A DNA stretch of 64,000 nucleotides. Origin: Arthrobacter gengyunqii (GTDB lineage: Bacteria > Actinomycetota > Actinomycetes > Actinomycetales > Micrococcaceae). A program made the translations under genes and the position numbers. Below, one piece after another: positions 19,689 to 28,010 of the stretch. Within the stretch, counting starts at the first letter, position 1, and every line of letters starts with the position of its first letter. The stretch covers positions 2,294,001-2,358,000 of the forward strand of contig NZ_CP095461.1 of assembly GCF_023022985.1 (NCBI RefSeq). The letters are read 5' to 3'. The notes beneath the pieces were generated by a model, which did not search any database, had not been told where the DNA came from, and saw only the letters and a list, made by a program, of their open reading frames with translations.

Positions 19689-20957
19689 GTGACGTCGTGC
19701 AACAGCAGCGGGTCCGTTCACGGAGGCCTCGATCTGCGGGGATCCCCGGACCACCAGCCGTGGCGGGATCCGGCGGCGTACTGGGCCGCCCGCGCCCGGG
19801 CCGTCGCCCATCTTGCCGCTCCGGCCGCGTCGCTGGATGTGCAGGCCCTGCGCTTCAACGCGCAGGACCTTCTCCGCCGTGCCGGCGGAACCCCGCTGCG
19901 TGTGGCCAGCAAGTCGCTGCGGGTTCGCGGGGTCGTGGACGCCCTGCTGGCGCTTCCGGGCTTTTCCGGCATCCTTGCCTTCACCCTCGCAGAGGCACTC
20001 TGGCTGGCTGAACGCTGCGACGACGTCGTTGTTGGCTATCCGAGTGCGGACCGCGCCGCAATTGCGCATCTTGTTGCCGATGAGGGGCTGGCCGCCAGGG
20101 TAACGCTCATGGTCGACGACGAGTCCCAGTTGGACCTGATTGACTCCGTGGTGCCGGCGGACCACCGGCCGGACCTGCGGGTCTGCCTGGATGCGGATGC
20201 CTCCTGGCAGGCGCCCGTGCTGGGGTTCATCGGAACCCGCCGCTCGCCCCTGCACAGTGAGGCCGACGCCGTGGACCTCGCCCGACGCATTGTCTCCCGT
20301 CCCGGATTCACACTGGTTGGACTCATGATGTACGAAGGTCAGGTCGCGGGGGTGGGCGATGCTGTTCCCGGAGCTGCAGGAACCAATGCGTTGATGCGCT
20401 GGGTTCAGCAGCGCTCCATGAAGGAACTGCGGCGGCGGCGCGGTGCCATTGTCCGCCGCCTGCGGGAGCTGGCGGATCTGGAGTTCGTCAACGGCGGCGG
20501 AACCGGATCCGTGGAGGCAACGGCTGCTGATCCGTCGGTCACCGAAATTACGGTCGGTTCGGGGATGTTCGCCGGACACCTGTTTGACTCCTACCGCTCT
20601 TTTACCCCGGCACCGGCTGCCGCCGTCGCGCTCGATGTGGTCCGCCGCCCCGCACCCGAGACCGCAACCGTATTGGGCGGCGGCTGGATTGCCTCCGGAC
20701 CGCCCGGGAGCTCCCGCGTACCGCTCGTGGTCTGGCCTGAGGGGCTCCGGCTGCTGCCCCGCGAGGGTGCCGGAGAAGTCCAGACACCGCTGTCCGGCCG
20801 GACAGCATCCGGTTTGGCCGTCGGCGACCGCATCATGCTGCGCCATGCCAAGAGCGGGGAACTCTCCGAACGAATCAATGAGTACGCAGTGGTGGATGAC
20901 GGCGCGGTTGTCGCTATGCTCCCCACCTACCGCGGGGAAGGCAGGGCGTTCCTGTGA
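19689..20957 (+). CDS. Amino-acid deaminase/aldolase, alanine-racemase-fold PLP enzyme (D-threonine aldolase-like)
   Basis: The 422-residue protein belongs to the fold-type III PLP enzymes. RVASKSLRVR near residue 75 holds the PLP lysine, EFVNGGGTGSVE the phosphate-binding glycines, and the C-terminal domain has the beta-barrel of the D-threonine aldolase/D-serine deaminase group (GDRIMLRHAKSGELSERINEY, metal-ligand His). The GTG start follows GGAAGGGAG. Its TGA overlaps a GTG of the sugar-lactone oxidase frame as GTGA (20954-20957). In actinobacteria these two genes commonly sit together with lysoplasmalogenase, as here. Substrate specificity is open. Confidence 0.85.
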   Translation: MTSCNSSGSVHGGLDLRGSPDHQPWRDPAAYWAARARAVAHLAAPAASLDVQALRFNAQDLLRRAGGTPLRVASKSLRVRGVVDALLALPGFSGILAFTLAEALWLAERCDDVVVGYPSADRAAIAHLVADEGLAARVTLMVDDESQLDLIDSVVPADHRPDLRVCLDADASWQAPVLGFIGTRRSPLHSEADAVDLARRIVSRPGFTLVGLMMYEGQVAGVGDAVPGAAGTNALMRWVQQRSMKELRRRRGAIVRRLRELADLEFVNGGGTGSVEATAADPSVTEITVGSGMFAGHLFDSYRSFTPAPAAAVALDVVRRPAPETATVLGGGWIASGPPGSSRVPLVVWPEGLRLLPREGAGEVQTPLSGRTASGLAVGDRIMLRHAKSGELSERINEYAVVDDGAVVAMLPTYRGEGRAFL

Positions 20958-20973
20958 CGGTAAAGGGCAGCGC

Positions 20974-22260
20974 ATGGCGCAACTGGGGCCGGAATGTTTC
21001 GGCAGCACCGCTGCGGGTAAGCAGCCGGCCAGCGAGGAGGCACTGAGCCGGTGCGTTGGCAGAGCTGCCGCCGCCGGACAGCGGATCAAGGCCGTTGGTG
21101 CGGGACACAGCTTCACTGACATCGCCGCCACTGAGGGTGTCCAGGTGGATTTGCGCAAACTGCAGGGACTGATCGCGGTGGATCCCGCACGTGCGAGGGT
21201 GCGGCTGCGGGCCGGTACGCAGCTGCACCGGGTGCCGGCGCTGCTGGAACCGTTCGGGCTGGCGATGCCAAACCTCGGCGACATCGACCGCCAGACCATC
21301 GCCGGAGCAATCTCCACCGGCACGCACGGAACCGGTGCCGGCTTCGGCGGGCTCGCAACCCAGGTGGCAGCGCTGACGCTGGTCCAGCCCGACGGCGGCC
21401 TGCTCACTGTGGGCGAGGACGATCCCCTGCTTCCGGCCGCCGCTCTGAGCCTTGGTGCGCTCGGGATCATCTCCGACGTCACACTGCAGTGCGTGCCGGC
21501 ATTTGTTCTGCAGGCCGAGGAACGCTCGGAACCGCTGCCGGCTGTCCTGGCCGGCATGGCCGATCGGGTCAAGACAACGGACCATTTCGAGTTTTATTGG
21601 TTTCCGCACACCGGCCGCGCCGCAACGAAAGCCAATACCCGCCTGCCCGGCACGGCCCAACGGAATGCTCTGAACCCTGTGGGCCGCTGGATGGATGAAA
21701 CCCTGCTCTCCAACACGATCTTCCGCGCCACCTGCGCCGCCGGGCATGCCGTGCCCGCTGTCATCCCTGCGGTGAACCAGGCAGCGGCCCGGCTGCTCGG
21801 CGGCCGGAACTACTCGGATGCCTCAGCCCGCGTGTTCACCCAGCGGCGGACGGTGCGGTTCCGAGAGATGGAGTACGCCGTGCCCGCTGAGCGGTTGTCC
21901 GGCGCCTTCTCCGCTCTGAGGGCGTTGATCGAGGAGCACGGCTGGCGGATTTCCTTTCCGGTGGAAGTCCGCTGGGCGGCCGCGGATGACCGGTGGCTGT
22001 CCACCGCCTATGGCAGGGACACCGCCTATCTGGCCGTTCACCGGTATTACCGGGAAGACTTCAGGAACTATTTCGACGCCGTCGAGGACGTTCTGCTTGC
22101 CCACGGCGGGCGGCCGCACTGGGGCAAGCTGCATTCCCTGGACGCCGGCGCGCTGGCACAGCGGTATCCGCGCTTCGGCGACTTTTGCGCGGTCCGGGAC
22201 CGGCTGGATCCGGACCGGGTATTTGCCAATGCCTATCTGGAACGGGTGTTGGGCCCGTGA
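20974..22260 (+). CDS. FAD-linked sugar-1,4-lactone oxidase family protein (N-terminus apparently frameshifted)
   Basis: The protein is similar to L-gulono-/D-arabinono-1,4-lactone oxidases. The open frame gives 428 residues. The FAD-binding PCMH core begins with VGAGHSFTDIA, and the second signature HWGK is near the C-terminus (GRPHWGKLH). The ATG at 20974 has an AAGGG site, but the expected family N-terminus (WRNWGRN, then a conserved R-V-S segment) is encoded in another frame from the GTG at 20954, and the conserved PASEEAL continues in this frame. A one-base deletion or sequencing error near 21015-21025 would explain this. Whether the product is functional is uncertain. Confidence 0.75.
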   Translation: MAQLGPECFGSTAAGKQPASEEALSRCVGRAAAAGQRIKAVGAGHSFTDIAATEGVQVDLRKLQGLIAVDPARARVRLRAGTQLHRVPALLEPFGLAMPNLGDIDRQTIAGAISTGTHGTGAGFGGLATQVAALTLVQPDGGLLTVGEDDPLLPAAALSLGALGIISDVTLQCVPAFVLQAEERSEPLPAVLAGMADRVKTTDHFEFYWFPHTGRAATKANTRLPGTAQRNALNPVGRWMDETLLSNTIFRATCAAGHAVPAVIPAVNQAAARLLGGRNYSDASARVFTQRRTVRFREMEYAVPAERLSGAFSALRALIEEHGWRISFPVEVRWAAADDRWLSTAYGRDTAYLAVHRYYREDFRNYFDAVEDVLLAHGGRPHWGKLHSLDAGALAQRYPRFGDFCAVRDRLDPDRVFANAYLERVLGP

Positions 22261-22358
22261 AGCCTACGCCCCGGGTGCACCGCAGTCTGCCAGTGTGGCG
22301 CCGGATTGCCGGCCCGGCCGCATCGTACGATGGGCGTCAGCCGATCGAAGGATATCCC

Positions 22359-23111
22359 TTGACCAACGCCCCTACGCTTGACTCCACCGCCGCTCCGTCC
22401 CGCTCCCGGTGGTGGGGCTTTGCGCCGTTTGCCGTGCTCTCCGTTATCCATGTCGGTGCCCGTCTCGCCGGTGCGGACGACATTGCGGAACCCACCAAGC
22501 TCACGCTGATGCCGCTTCTCGCCGTGGGCGCACTGTGGGCCGGCCGCAGGAACCGCCGCGGGACCGCCCCGAGCTCCGGAAGCACTGCCGACCAGGTATC
22601 CGGTCCGGTTCTTCCATCCGCACTGCTGTTGGCCGCCCTGCTCTTTTCCTGGCTGGGCGACGGCGCCGGAACCTTCTTTCCGTCCGCACCGGAGCTGCCC
22701 GTGATGCTTGCTTCCTTTGGCATCGCGCACCTTTGTTATATCTGGCTTCTGGCGCGCTACGCGGCGCACCGGCCGTTTCCCCGCTGGGCGCTGGTCTTTC
22801 CGCTGTGGTGGGTGCTCATGCTGGTGGTGCTGTGGCCCTCGCTGGGCGGACTAACGTTCGCCGTGGCGGCCTACGGCATTGTGCTGGCCGGTACTGCTGC
22901 CACGGCCGCGCGGTGCAACCCGATGGTGGCAGCAGGCGGGGTACTGTTCCTGTCTTCCGACACCATACTCTCGCTCCGCATCTTCATGCCGGAGGCAATG
23001 CCCCACTGGACCAGCGCCCTGGTGATGCTGACTTACTGTGCCGGACAGGGCCTTATTGTTGCCGGTGTTTTCCGCAGCGGCCCCGGCGTCGGGGCAGGTC
23101 GGCTTCAGTAA
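22359..23111 (+). CDS. YhhN-family membrane protein, probable lysoplasmalogenase
   Basis: The 250-residue polytopic protein has about eight hydrophobic helices and acidic motifs of the YhhN/TMEM86 family, such as FSWLGDGAG (Asp near residue 93) and FLSSDTILSL (Asp near 200). Family members cleave the vinyl-ether bond of lysoplasmalogens. The start is an unusual TTG at 22359, chosen because GAAGGA precedes it by 6 bases and no ATG or GTG in frame lies nearby. It follows the oxidase by about 100 bp on the same strand. It overlaps the 3' end of the convergent NUDIX gene by 7 bp. Confidence 0.85.
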   Translation: MTNAPTLDSTAAPSRSRWWGFAPFAVLSVIHVGARLAGADDIAEPTKLTLMPLLAVGALWAGRRNRRGTAPSSGSTADQVSGPVLPSALLLAALLFSWLGDGAGTFFPSAPELPVMLASFGIAHLCYIWLLARYAAHRPFPRWALVFPLWWVLMLVVLWPSLGGLTFAVAAYGIVLAGTAATAARCNPMVAAGGVLFLSSDTILSLRIFMPEAMPHWTSALVMLTYCAGQGLIVAGVFRSGPGVGAGRLQ

Positions 23112-24049
23112 GCCAGCACGTTCCGCAGCTGCCCGGCGCCGATGATCCCGGCGCCGGCCGAACCGCAGCGATCTGCAAGCCCGCGGTCACAGGTGGCCAC
23201 CGTGACCCGTCGACCTTCATCCACCAGCCGCCGGGCACAGGCAACAATGGCGTCGTCACCGGCTCCCTCCGCACGGACCAACTTCACGGACGCCGGCACA
23301 GCCGGGGTCTGCACATCCGTTGGGGTCGGCACATCCGGGGCGACAACTCCGCGGGCGTTCCCCTCGACCACCACCACATAATCGGGAAACCACGCATCTT
23401 CAGGCAATCCCAGCACGCCGGCGGGGATCCCCCGGACCGCCAAGGCGCTCACAGCCTCGAGCAGCCGCCCGGCAGCGCCGGCCCGGTCCTTCCACCAGCC
23501 GTCAGGCACGGAACCCATGACGTTGGCGGCATCGACCACCACCACGGGGCGAACCGGCAGCAGGGCCCTGAGCCGCGGCCATGACGTGGCGAAGGCCGGA
23601 TGCAGCGGGAGGGACTCGACCCCTTCGACAGGCACCCAGGCCAGCTCACGGCTCTCCTGGTCGCTGATCACCGGCTCAAAGGGAACAGTGACGTCCGCGG
23701 TCAGGGTGGAGTATGACCAGACGCCAAGATCCAGCACGCTCATCAAACGGGGCCGGACGGACGCAGCCGGGACCCCTGCCTCTTCGGCAGCTTCCCGCAG
23801 TGCGGCTGCCGCCGCCGTTTCGTTTTCATGCAGCGCTCCCCCGGGCAAACCCCAGGTGTCCCCGTGATGGCTCCACGAGGCGCGGTGCTGCAGCAGGATC
23901 CCGCGGTGCGGGTCGACCACGAGCAGCCCCGCCGCACCGAACCGGCCCCAGTAGCGCTGTCCGTCAGGTGCGATGACCCAGGCGTCGCCGGGATTCCGGG
24001 GTCCCTGCGGACGGCGCGGCTCGTTGGGTGCGGGCTGCTCAATGATCAT
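23105..24049 (-). CDS. NUDIX hydrolase fused to a PIN/NYN-like domain
   Basis: The 314-residue protein has two parts. Residues 20-145 are a NUDIX hydrolase; the box is recognisable as GALHENE...AALREAAEEAG with the REAAEEAG core, and WGLPGG precedes it. From about residue 165 a second domain begins with VVVVDAANVMGSVPDGWW, an aspartate-rich first strand characteristic of NYN/PIN nucleases, and ends with VTVATCDRGLADRCGSAGA, which supplies the late acidic residue. The fusion suggests hydrolysis of a nucleotide or RNA cap-like end coupled to RNA cleavage, an inference only. The ATG at 24049 follows AGGGTGGG; longer in-frame starts are not supported. Confidence 0.8.
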   Translation of the reverse strand: MIIEQPAPNEPRRPQGPRNPGDAWVIAPDGQRYWGRFGAAGLLVVDPHRGILLQHRASWSHHGDTWGLPGGALHENETAAAAALREAAEEAGVPAASVRPRLMSVLDLGVWSYSTLTADVTVPFEPVISDQESRELAWVPVEGVESLPLHPAFATSWPRLRALLPVRPVVVVDAANVMGSVPDGWWKDRAGAAGRLLEAVSALAVRGIPAGVLGLPEDAWFPDYVVVVEGNARGVVAPDVPTPTDVQTPAVPASVKLVRAEGAGDDAIVACARRLVDEGRRVTVATCDRGLADRCGSAGAGIIGAGQLRNVLAY

Positions 24050-24170
24050 GTGCCCACCCTGCCACAACGAAGGCCGGTGACCGGCTCCGGCACGAAGGCC
24101 AGCCAGCGCTTCCCAAATGCCTGCACCCGTGGCTCTTTTCTGCCTGATACGCACGCATGCCGGTACATAC

Positions 24171-24196
24171 AAAAAAATGCCCCGCCATTAGGCGGG
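24171..24196 (-). terminator. Terminator downstream of the tRNA-Ala pair
   Basis: A 6-bp GC stem (24181-24186 with 24191-24196) is followed, on the minus strand, by GCATTTTTTT. It lies 19 bp beyond the first tRNA 3' end. Confidence 0.85.
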
Positions 24197-24214
24197 ACAT
24201 TTTCTCTGTAATTC

Positions 24215-24291
<77 letters not shown>

Positions 24292-24358
24292 AAAAACATG
24301 GTATTTGTTGTTTTCACAACCGGGTTTCCACCGCAAAACCTCCGGTTTCCCGAAGGCT

Positions 24359-24435
<77 letters not shown>

Positions 24436-24574
24436 AAATAAACTATTTCCACTATGCCTGAACTGTTGGATTTTGTATCCCCCGGCTCGAAGCAACTCCT
24501 CTACTTTAGTACAGAAATATCGGAGTGCAAAATCGATCGGTGCCGCCGAAATTCGGGGACCGGCTCCCCCGCCG

Positions 24575-25258
24575 CTAGCCCTCCAACGGGCCGCTGGGAA
24601 GGGAGTCCAGACCCACATTGTGCTGGGCCAGATTCCAGCGCACACCGCCCCCGGAAACATCGCGTTCCTCCAGAACCGACCAGTGACAGTTGGACACCCC
24701 GCTGATGACCGTCCATGAGTTCGTGGGCAGGCCCAGCAACGCGCAGATCCCGGCGCGGATGGCGCCTCCGTGGCTGACCGCCACGAGCGTCCCCCCGGGT
24801 TCCAGCGCATCGGCGGCCTCAGTGACGGCTTCGGCTACCCTTCGCCCAACATCCACCCGGCTTTCGCCGCCACCGGCCCGCACGTCACCGCTGCCGGCCG
24901 ACCAGCCGGCCTGCTCCTCGGGAAACCGGGCGGAGATGTCGGCGAAGAGCATCCCTTCCCAGGTTCCCGCGAACGTTTCCCGCAGGCGGCCGTCAGTGGC
25001 CACCGGTTTGTCGGCGGCCTTCCCCAGCGCCTGAGCCGTCACCAGGGCGCGGCTCAGGTCCGAGGAAAGTACGACGTCGGGATGCAGATGCCGCAGGACG
25101 GCTGCCGCTTCCACGGCTTGATGGACACCGGAAGGGTCCAGGGCAATGTCCTGCTGGCCCTGGAACCTTCCCGCACGGTTCCATTCCGTCCGGCCGTGCC
25201 GCCAAAAGACGACACGCCTGCCCGTGCGGGCCGGGTCCCAAGCCGCGGAAGAAGTCAC
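24575..25258 (-). CDS. Histidine-phosphatase superfamily protein (phosphoglycerate-mutase-like)
   Basis: The 227-residue enzyme has the catalytic RHGRTEWN motif near residue 20 (phosphorylated His), SSDLSRALVTAQ, RETFAGTWEG (acid/base Glu) and the second catalytic histidine in AVSHGGAIRAG. The length and spacing fit cofactor-dependent phosphatases of the PhoE/GpmB type. It lies 12 bp after rsfS on the same strand, an arrangement conserved in actinobacteria, so it is likely the last gene of the nadD-rsfS operon. Proposed substrates for this neighbourhood include glucosyl-3-phosphoglycerate, but nothing in the sequence decides this. Confidence 0.88.
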   Translation of the reverse strand: MTSSAAWDPARTGRRVVFWRHGRTEWNRAGRFQGQQDIALDPSGVHQAVEAAAVLRHLHPDVVLSSDLSRALVTAQALGKAADKPVATDGRLRETFAGTWEGMLFADISARFPEEQAGWSAGSGDVRAGGGESRVDVGRRVAEAVTEAADALEPGGTLVAVSHGGAIRAGICALLGLPTNSWTVISGVSNCHWSVLEERDVSGGGVRWNLAQHNVGLDSLPSGPLEG

Positions 25259-25270
25259 AGCAGGCGGGTG

Positions 25271-25678
25271 CTACTCGGCGTCCGGCACGGCCGGCGCCGC
25301 AGGAGCCGTGGCTTCTGCGTTTTCAATCTGCAGGTCAATGGCAGGGCAGTCCTTCCACAGGCGTTCCAGCGCGTAGAAAACACGGTCCTCCTCGTGCTGG
25401 ACGTGCACCACAACGTTGGCGTAGTCCAACAGAACCCAGCGGCCCTCGCTGCGGCCTTCGCGGCGCACCGGCTTCAGGTTCTTCTTGGCCAGCTCCTCCT
25501 CGATGCCGTCCACAATGGCGTTGACCTGGCGCTCGTTGGAAGCCGAGGCGATCAGGAATACGTCCGTGATGGCCAGGCGTTCGCTGACGTCGATGGCAAC
25601 GATGTCGTTGGCCAGCTTCCCGGAGGCTGCCTGGGCTGCCACCCGTGCGATGTCAATTGATGATTCGGTGGCGCTCAA
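25271..25678 (-). CDS. rsfS: Ribosome silencing factor RsfS
   Basis: This Iojap/RsfS family protein binds ribosomal protein L14 and blocks subunit joining in starved cells. The core runs KLANDIVAIDVSERL, ITDVFLIASASNERQV, then GRWVLLDYANVVVHV, followed by a Phe/Tyr-Leu-rich end and an Ala/Pro tail. The proposed start is TTG at 25678, giving 135 residues, because a full AAGGAGA lies just before it. A longer in-frame start at 25708 is also TTG and overlaps the upstream gene. It is followed by the phosphatase and preceded by a 404-aa protein in the classic nadD-x-rsfS order. Confidence 0.93.
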   Translation of the reverse strand: MSATESSIDIARVAAQAASGKLANDIVAIDVSERLAITDVFLIASASNERQVNAIVDGIEEELAKKNLKPVRREGRSEGRWVLLDYANVVVHVQHEEDRVFYALERLWKDCPAIDLQIENAEATAPAAPAVPDAE

Positions 25679-25697
25679 AGTGTCTCCTTGTATAACG

Positions 25698-26912
25698 TCA
25701 GCTGCCAAAGCCGCCGACGATCATTGCTACTGAAATGATCAGGGCAAGAATGCCCAGACCACCAACTCCCAGCGATACAAAACGCAGTCGCCGGGTGCGG
25801 CCGAGTCCGGCCGTCTTTACGTCCAACGGGTCAAGCCCGAAAGCGCTTCGTGCACCGACGGGCTTGGCGCCCTCGGCAGGATCCAGGGGCGCATTGACCA
25901 GGGCATCAGCCCGGGCCAGAATGCGCGAATGACGCACCTCGGCGGACGCCGGCGGGCGGCGCACCTCGAAACGCTTGTCCGCTGCGCGGGGAGGTCCCTG
26001 CGGCGGCGCCGGAACCCCCTTGCCGGACTGCGCGGTGGTGGAGGAGGTGACAACCGGCACGTGCGACGTGGGCGGGCGCCGCATGACCGGGCGGTCCACA
26101 CCCGGAACACGGACAAACTCCAGCGGTGTCACCATGGCCAGGTTGTGGGCGGTGGCGGGGTCATTGGCAGAGGGTTTGCGCTGCTCGTTCTCCTGCGAGA
26201 TCCGCTGCATGTTCTGCGTGCGCCGGTTCAGCACCGCAGCCCGCTCCGCCAGCGCTTTTTGCTGGGCCAGCAGTTCCAGGTCGACGGCGTTGGGGTCCTC
26301 CGCTTGGATGGCCTCCATGGCTGCCACTTGGTTGCGGGCCTGCGCCTGCAGCGCTTCGCGCGCGACGAGTGCCTGTTCCACGCTCATGTGGGCAATATCG
26401 GCGTTGGGGTCGGTCTTCTTTCCGCCGTCGGCCTTGGGGGCCGGGGCGGATTTCCGCTTTGCCGGCGGGTCCTGCACCGGGGTGCCCTGCGGGGGCGTGT
26501 CCTGCTGGGCCCGACGACGCCGGTCACGGCGTCCGCCCGGACGAACCTCGGGGCTCAGCGCGGCCGGAGGTGCGTCCACAACCGGAGCGGCCGCCTCCGT
26601 GGCGGACTTCTTGCTCTCCGCAACAACATCGCTCTCGGAGACAACCTCCGCGGGCTCTGCAGGGACCGCCACCGCGGAGGCCCCTGCACGCTGCTGCTGC
26701 TGCAACCTCAGCTGGCGGCGGGTGGGCGGATTCGCCGATTCGTCCGCGCGCGCCTGCTTGTCGGTAAGGGCTTTATACGCACGCAGGGCCTCACGATCCC
26801 TGGCCCGCTGCTGGGACTCCCTTTCGCGGGGCCCGGCAGGGGCGTCCACCGGTACGTCAGCCGCGCGGCGGCTGCGCCGCGGTGCGTCTGCGGACTCTGG
26901 ACCGTTAGTCAT
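25698..26912 (-). CDS. Low-complexity protein with C-terminal membrane helix, between nadD and rsfS
   Basis: The 404-residue protein is mostly polar and probably disordered, rich in Ala, Pro, Arg and Gln. Residues about 180-250 form a heptad-like helix (SVEQALVAREALQAQ, LLAQQKALAERAAVLNRR), suggesting a coiled coil. The single hydrophobic segment is at the very C-terminus (residues about 380-400, LGVGGLGILALIISVAMIV), so it should be tail-anchored with the bulk in the cytoplasm. It lies between nadD and rsfS with short gaps. I recognise no enzymatic domain. Proteins of this layout occur at this locus in related genera, but no role is established. Confidence 0.78.
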   Translation of the reverse strand: MTNGPESADAPRRSRRAADVPVDAPAGPRERESQQRARDREALRAYKALTDKQARADESANPPTRRQLRLQQQQRAGASAVAVPAEPAEVVSESDVVAESKKSATEAAAPVVDAPPAALSPEVRPGGRRDRRRRAQQDTPPQGTPVQDPPAKRKSAPAPKADGGKKTDPNADIAHMSVEQALVAREALQAQARNQVAAMEAIQAEDPNAVDLELLAQQKALAERAAVLNRRTQNMQRISQENEQRKPSANDPATAHNLAMVTPLEFVRVPGVDRPVMRRPPTSHVPVVTSSTTAQSGKGVPAPPQGPPRAADKRFEVRRPPASAEVRHSRILARADALVNAPLDPAEGAKPVGARSAFGLDPLDVKTAGLGRTRRLRFVSLGVGGLGILALIISVAMIVGGFGS

Positions 26913-26937
26913 TTCCTACCCATCCGGTTTCTTTCAA

Positions 26938-27594
26938 TTAAGCTACTGGCTCTGAGGTGGCTACGGGCTGTCTGGTTTGCTCCGGCTCACCGGCATAGAG
27001 CCCGTGCTTCGCGATGTATTGAACAACTCCGTCCGGCACCAGATACCACACGGGTTCCCCGTCCGACACCCGCTCGCGGCAGTCGGTGGAGGAGATGGCC
27101 ATGGCCGGAACCTCCAGAAGGCTGACGTCATCCCGGCCCATGTTTTCCAGCACGTGTCCGGGGCGGGTTACCCCCACGAAATGAGCCAGGGACCAAAGTT
27201 CCTGGATGTCCTTCCAGGAGAGGATCTGCGCCATGGCATCGGCGCCGGTGATGAAGAACAGTTCCGCTTCCGGCCTGGACTCCCGCAGGTCCCGCAGCGT
27301 GTCGATGGTGTACGTCGGCCCGGGACGGTCAATGTCCACGCGGCTGACCGTAAACCGGGGATTGGACGCCGTGGCGATGACGGTCATCAGGTACCGGTGC
27401 TCCGGCGGACTGACTTCGCGTGCGGACTTGTGCCATGGTTCCCCCGTGGGCACAAAGACCACTTCGTCCAGGTCAAACACATGTGCCACTTCGCTGGCTG
27501 CCACCAAGTGGCCGTGGTGGATGGGATCAAACGTCCCGCCCATCACGCCCAGACGGACCCGCCGGCTTCCGTGTTCCTGTTCCGGCTGTGCCAT
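26938..27594 (-). CDS. nadD: Nicotinate-nucleotide adenylyltransferase
   Basis: NadD joins ATP and nicotinate mononucleotide to give deamido-NAD. The nucleotidyltransferase signature [12 protein letters not shown] with its (H/T)xGH motif is near the N-terminus. [19 protein letters not shown] and the terminal [11 protein letters not shown] (ISSTxIR-like) follow. The ATG at 27594 (MAQPEQEH) gives 218 residues; a longer in-frame region extends into the preceding small gene and lacks family similarity, but the chosen start has no strong ribosome site. It is in an operon with the downstream 404-aa gene and rsfS. Confidence 0.94.
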   Translation of the reverse strand: MAQPEQEHGSRRVRLGVMGGTFDPIHHGHLVAASEVAHVFDLDEVVFVPTGEPWHKSAREVSPPEHRYLMTVIATASNPRFTVSRVDIDRPGPTYTIDTLRDLRESRPEAELFFITGADAMAQILSWKDIQELWSLAHFVGVTRPGHVLENMGRDDVSLLEVPAMAISSTDCRERVSDGEPVWYLVPDGVVQYIAKHGLYAGEPEQTRQPVATSEPVA

Positions 27595-27628
27595 CGACAG
27601 ATACGATTCCACTGATTCCACGGAGGAA

Positions 27629-27868
27629 TCAGCCCTCGATGCCCTGGCCGTGGTCGTGCTTGTTGGGGAACTGACGCTGGGGATCAACGTGCTCGGGGGC
27701 TGCTTCGTGGCGCTGTCCCACGCTCTGGAAGGAGATGGTCGCGAACATCAGCAGCAGCAGGGAGCCCATGATGATGACGCCGTACATGATCGGGTCCATC
27801 GGGATGGACACGTGGTGTTCGGCCGTCTCGCTGGCAGCAAGTACGGCGCTGGAAAGCTGGGTCAGCAT
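27629..27868 (-). CDS. Small single-pass membrane protein (79 aa)
   Basis: The protein is short, with a hydrophobic helix at about residues 29-47 ([19 protein letters not shown]) and a His/Gln/Pro-rich cytoplasmic tail. The start ATG is preceded by GGGGAGA. It lies just before nadD and after the proA terminator, so it probably heads the nadD-rsfS transcript. I do not recognise a family with known function. The tail is low complexity. Confidence 0.72.
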   Translation of the reverse strand: MLTQLSSAVLAASETAEHHVSIPMDPIMYGVIIMGSLLLLMFATISFQSVGQRHEAAPEHVDPQRQFPNKHDHGQGIEG

Positions 27869-27978
27869 GAATCTCCCCTAGAGAGCTATAAGTGGTTAAG
27901 CCCGCCGGCCGCGGCTGACGGAGTAGTGGTTTCCTTCAAGTCTACGCGTAAGCGCCGGTGACCCGCACCCAGCGTGGC

Positions 27979-28004
27979 CCGGGGCGCACCTGTGCGCGCC
28001 CCGG
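27979..28004 (-). terminator. GC-rich hairpin after proA
   Basis: A 9-bp perfect stem (27979-27987 with 27996-28004) lies 6 bp beyond the proA stop. There is no T-run, so it is a terminator by position and stability only. 27869-27978 holds no gene and presumably the promoter of the 79-aa gene. Confidence 0.55.
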
Positions 28005-28010
28005 AGGCGC

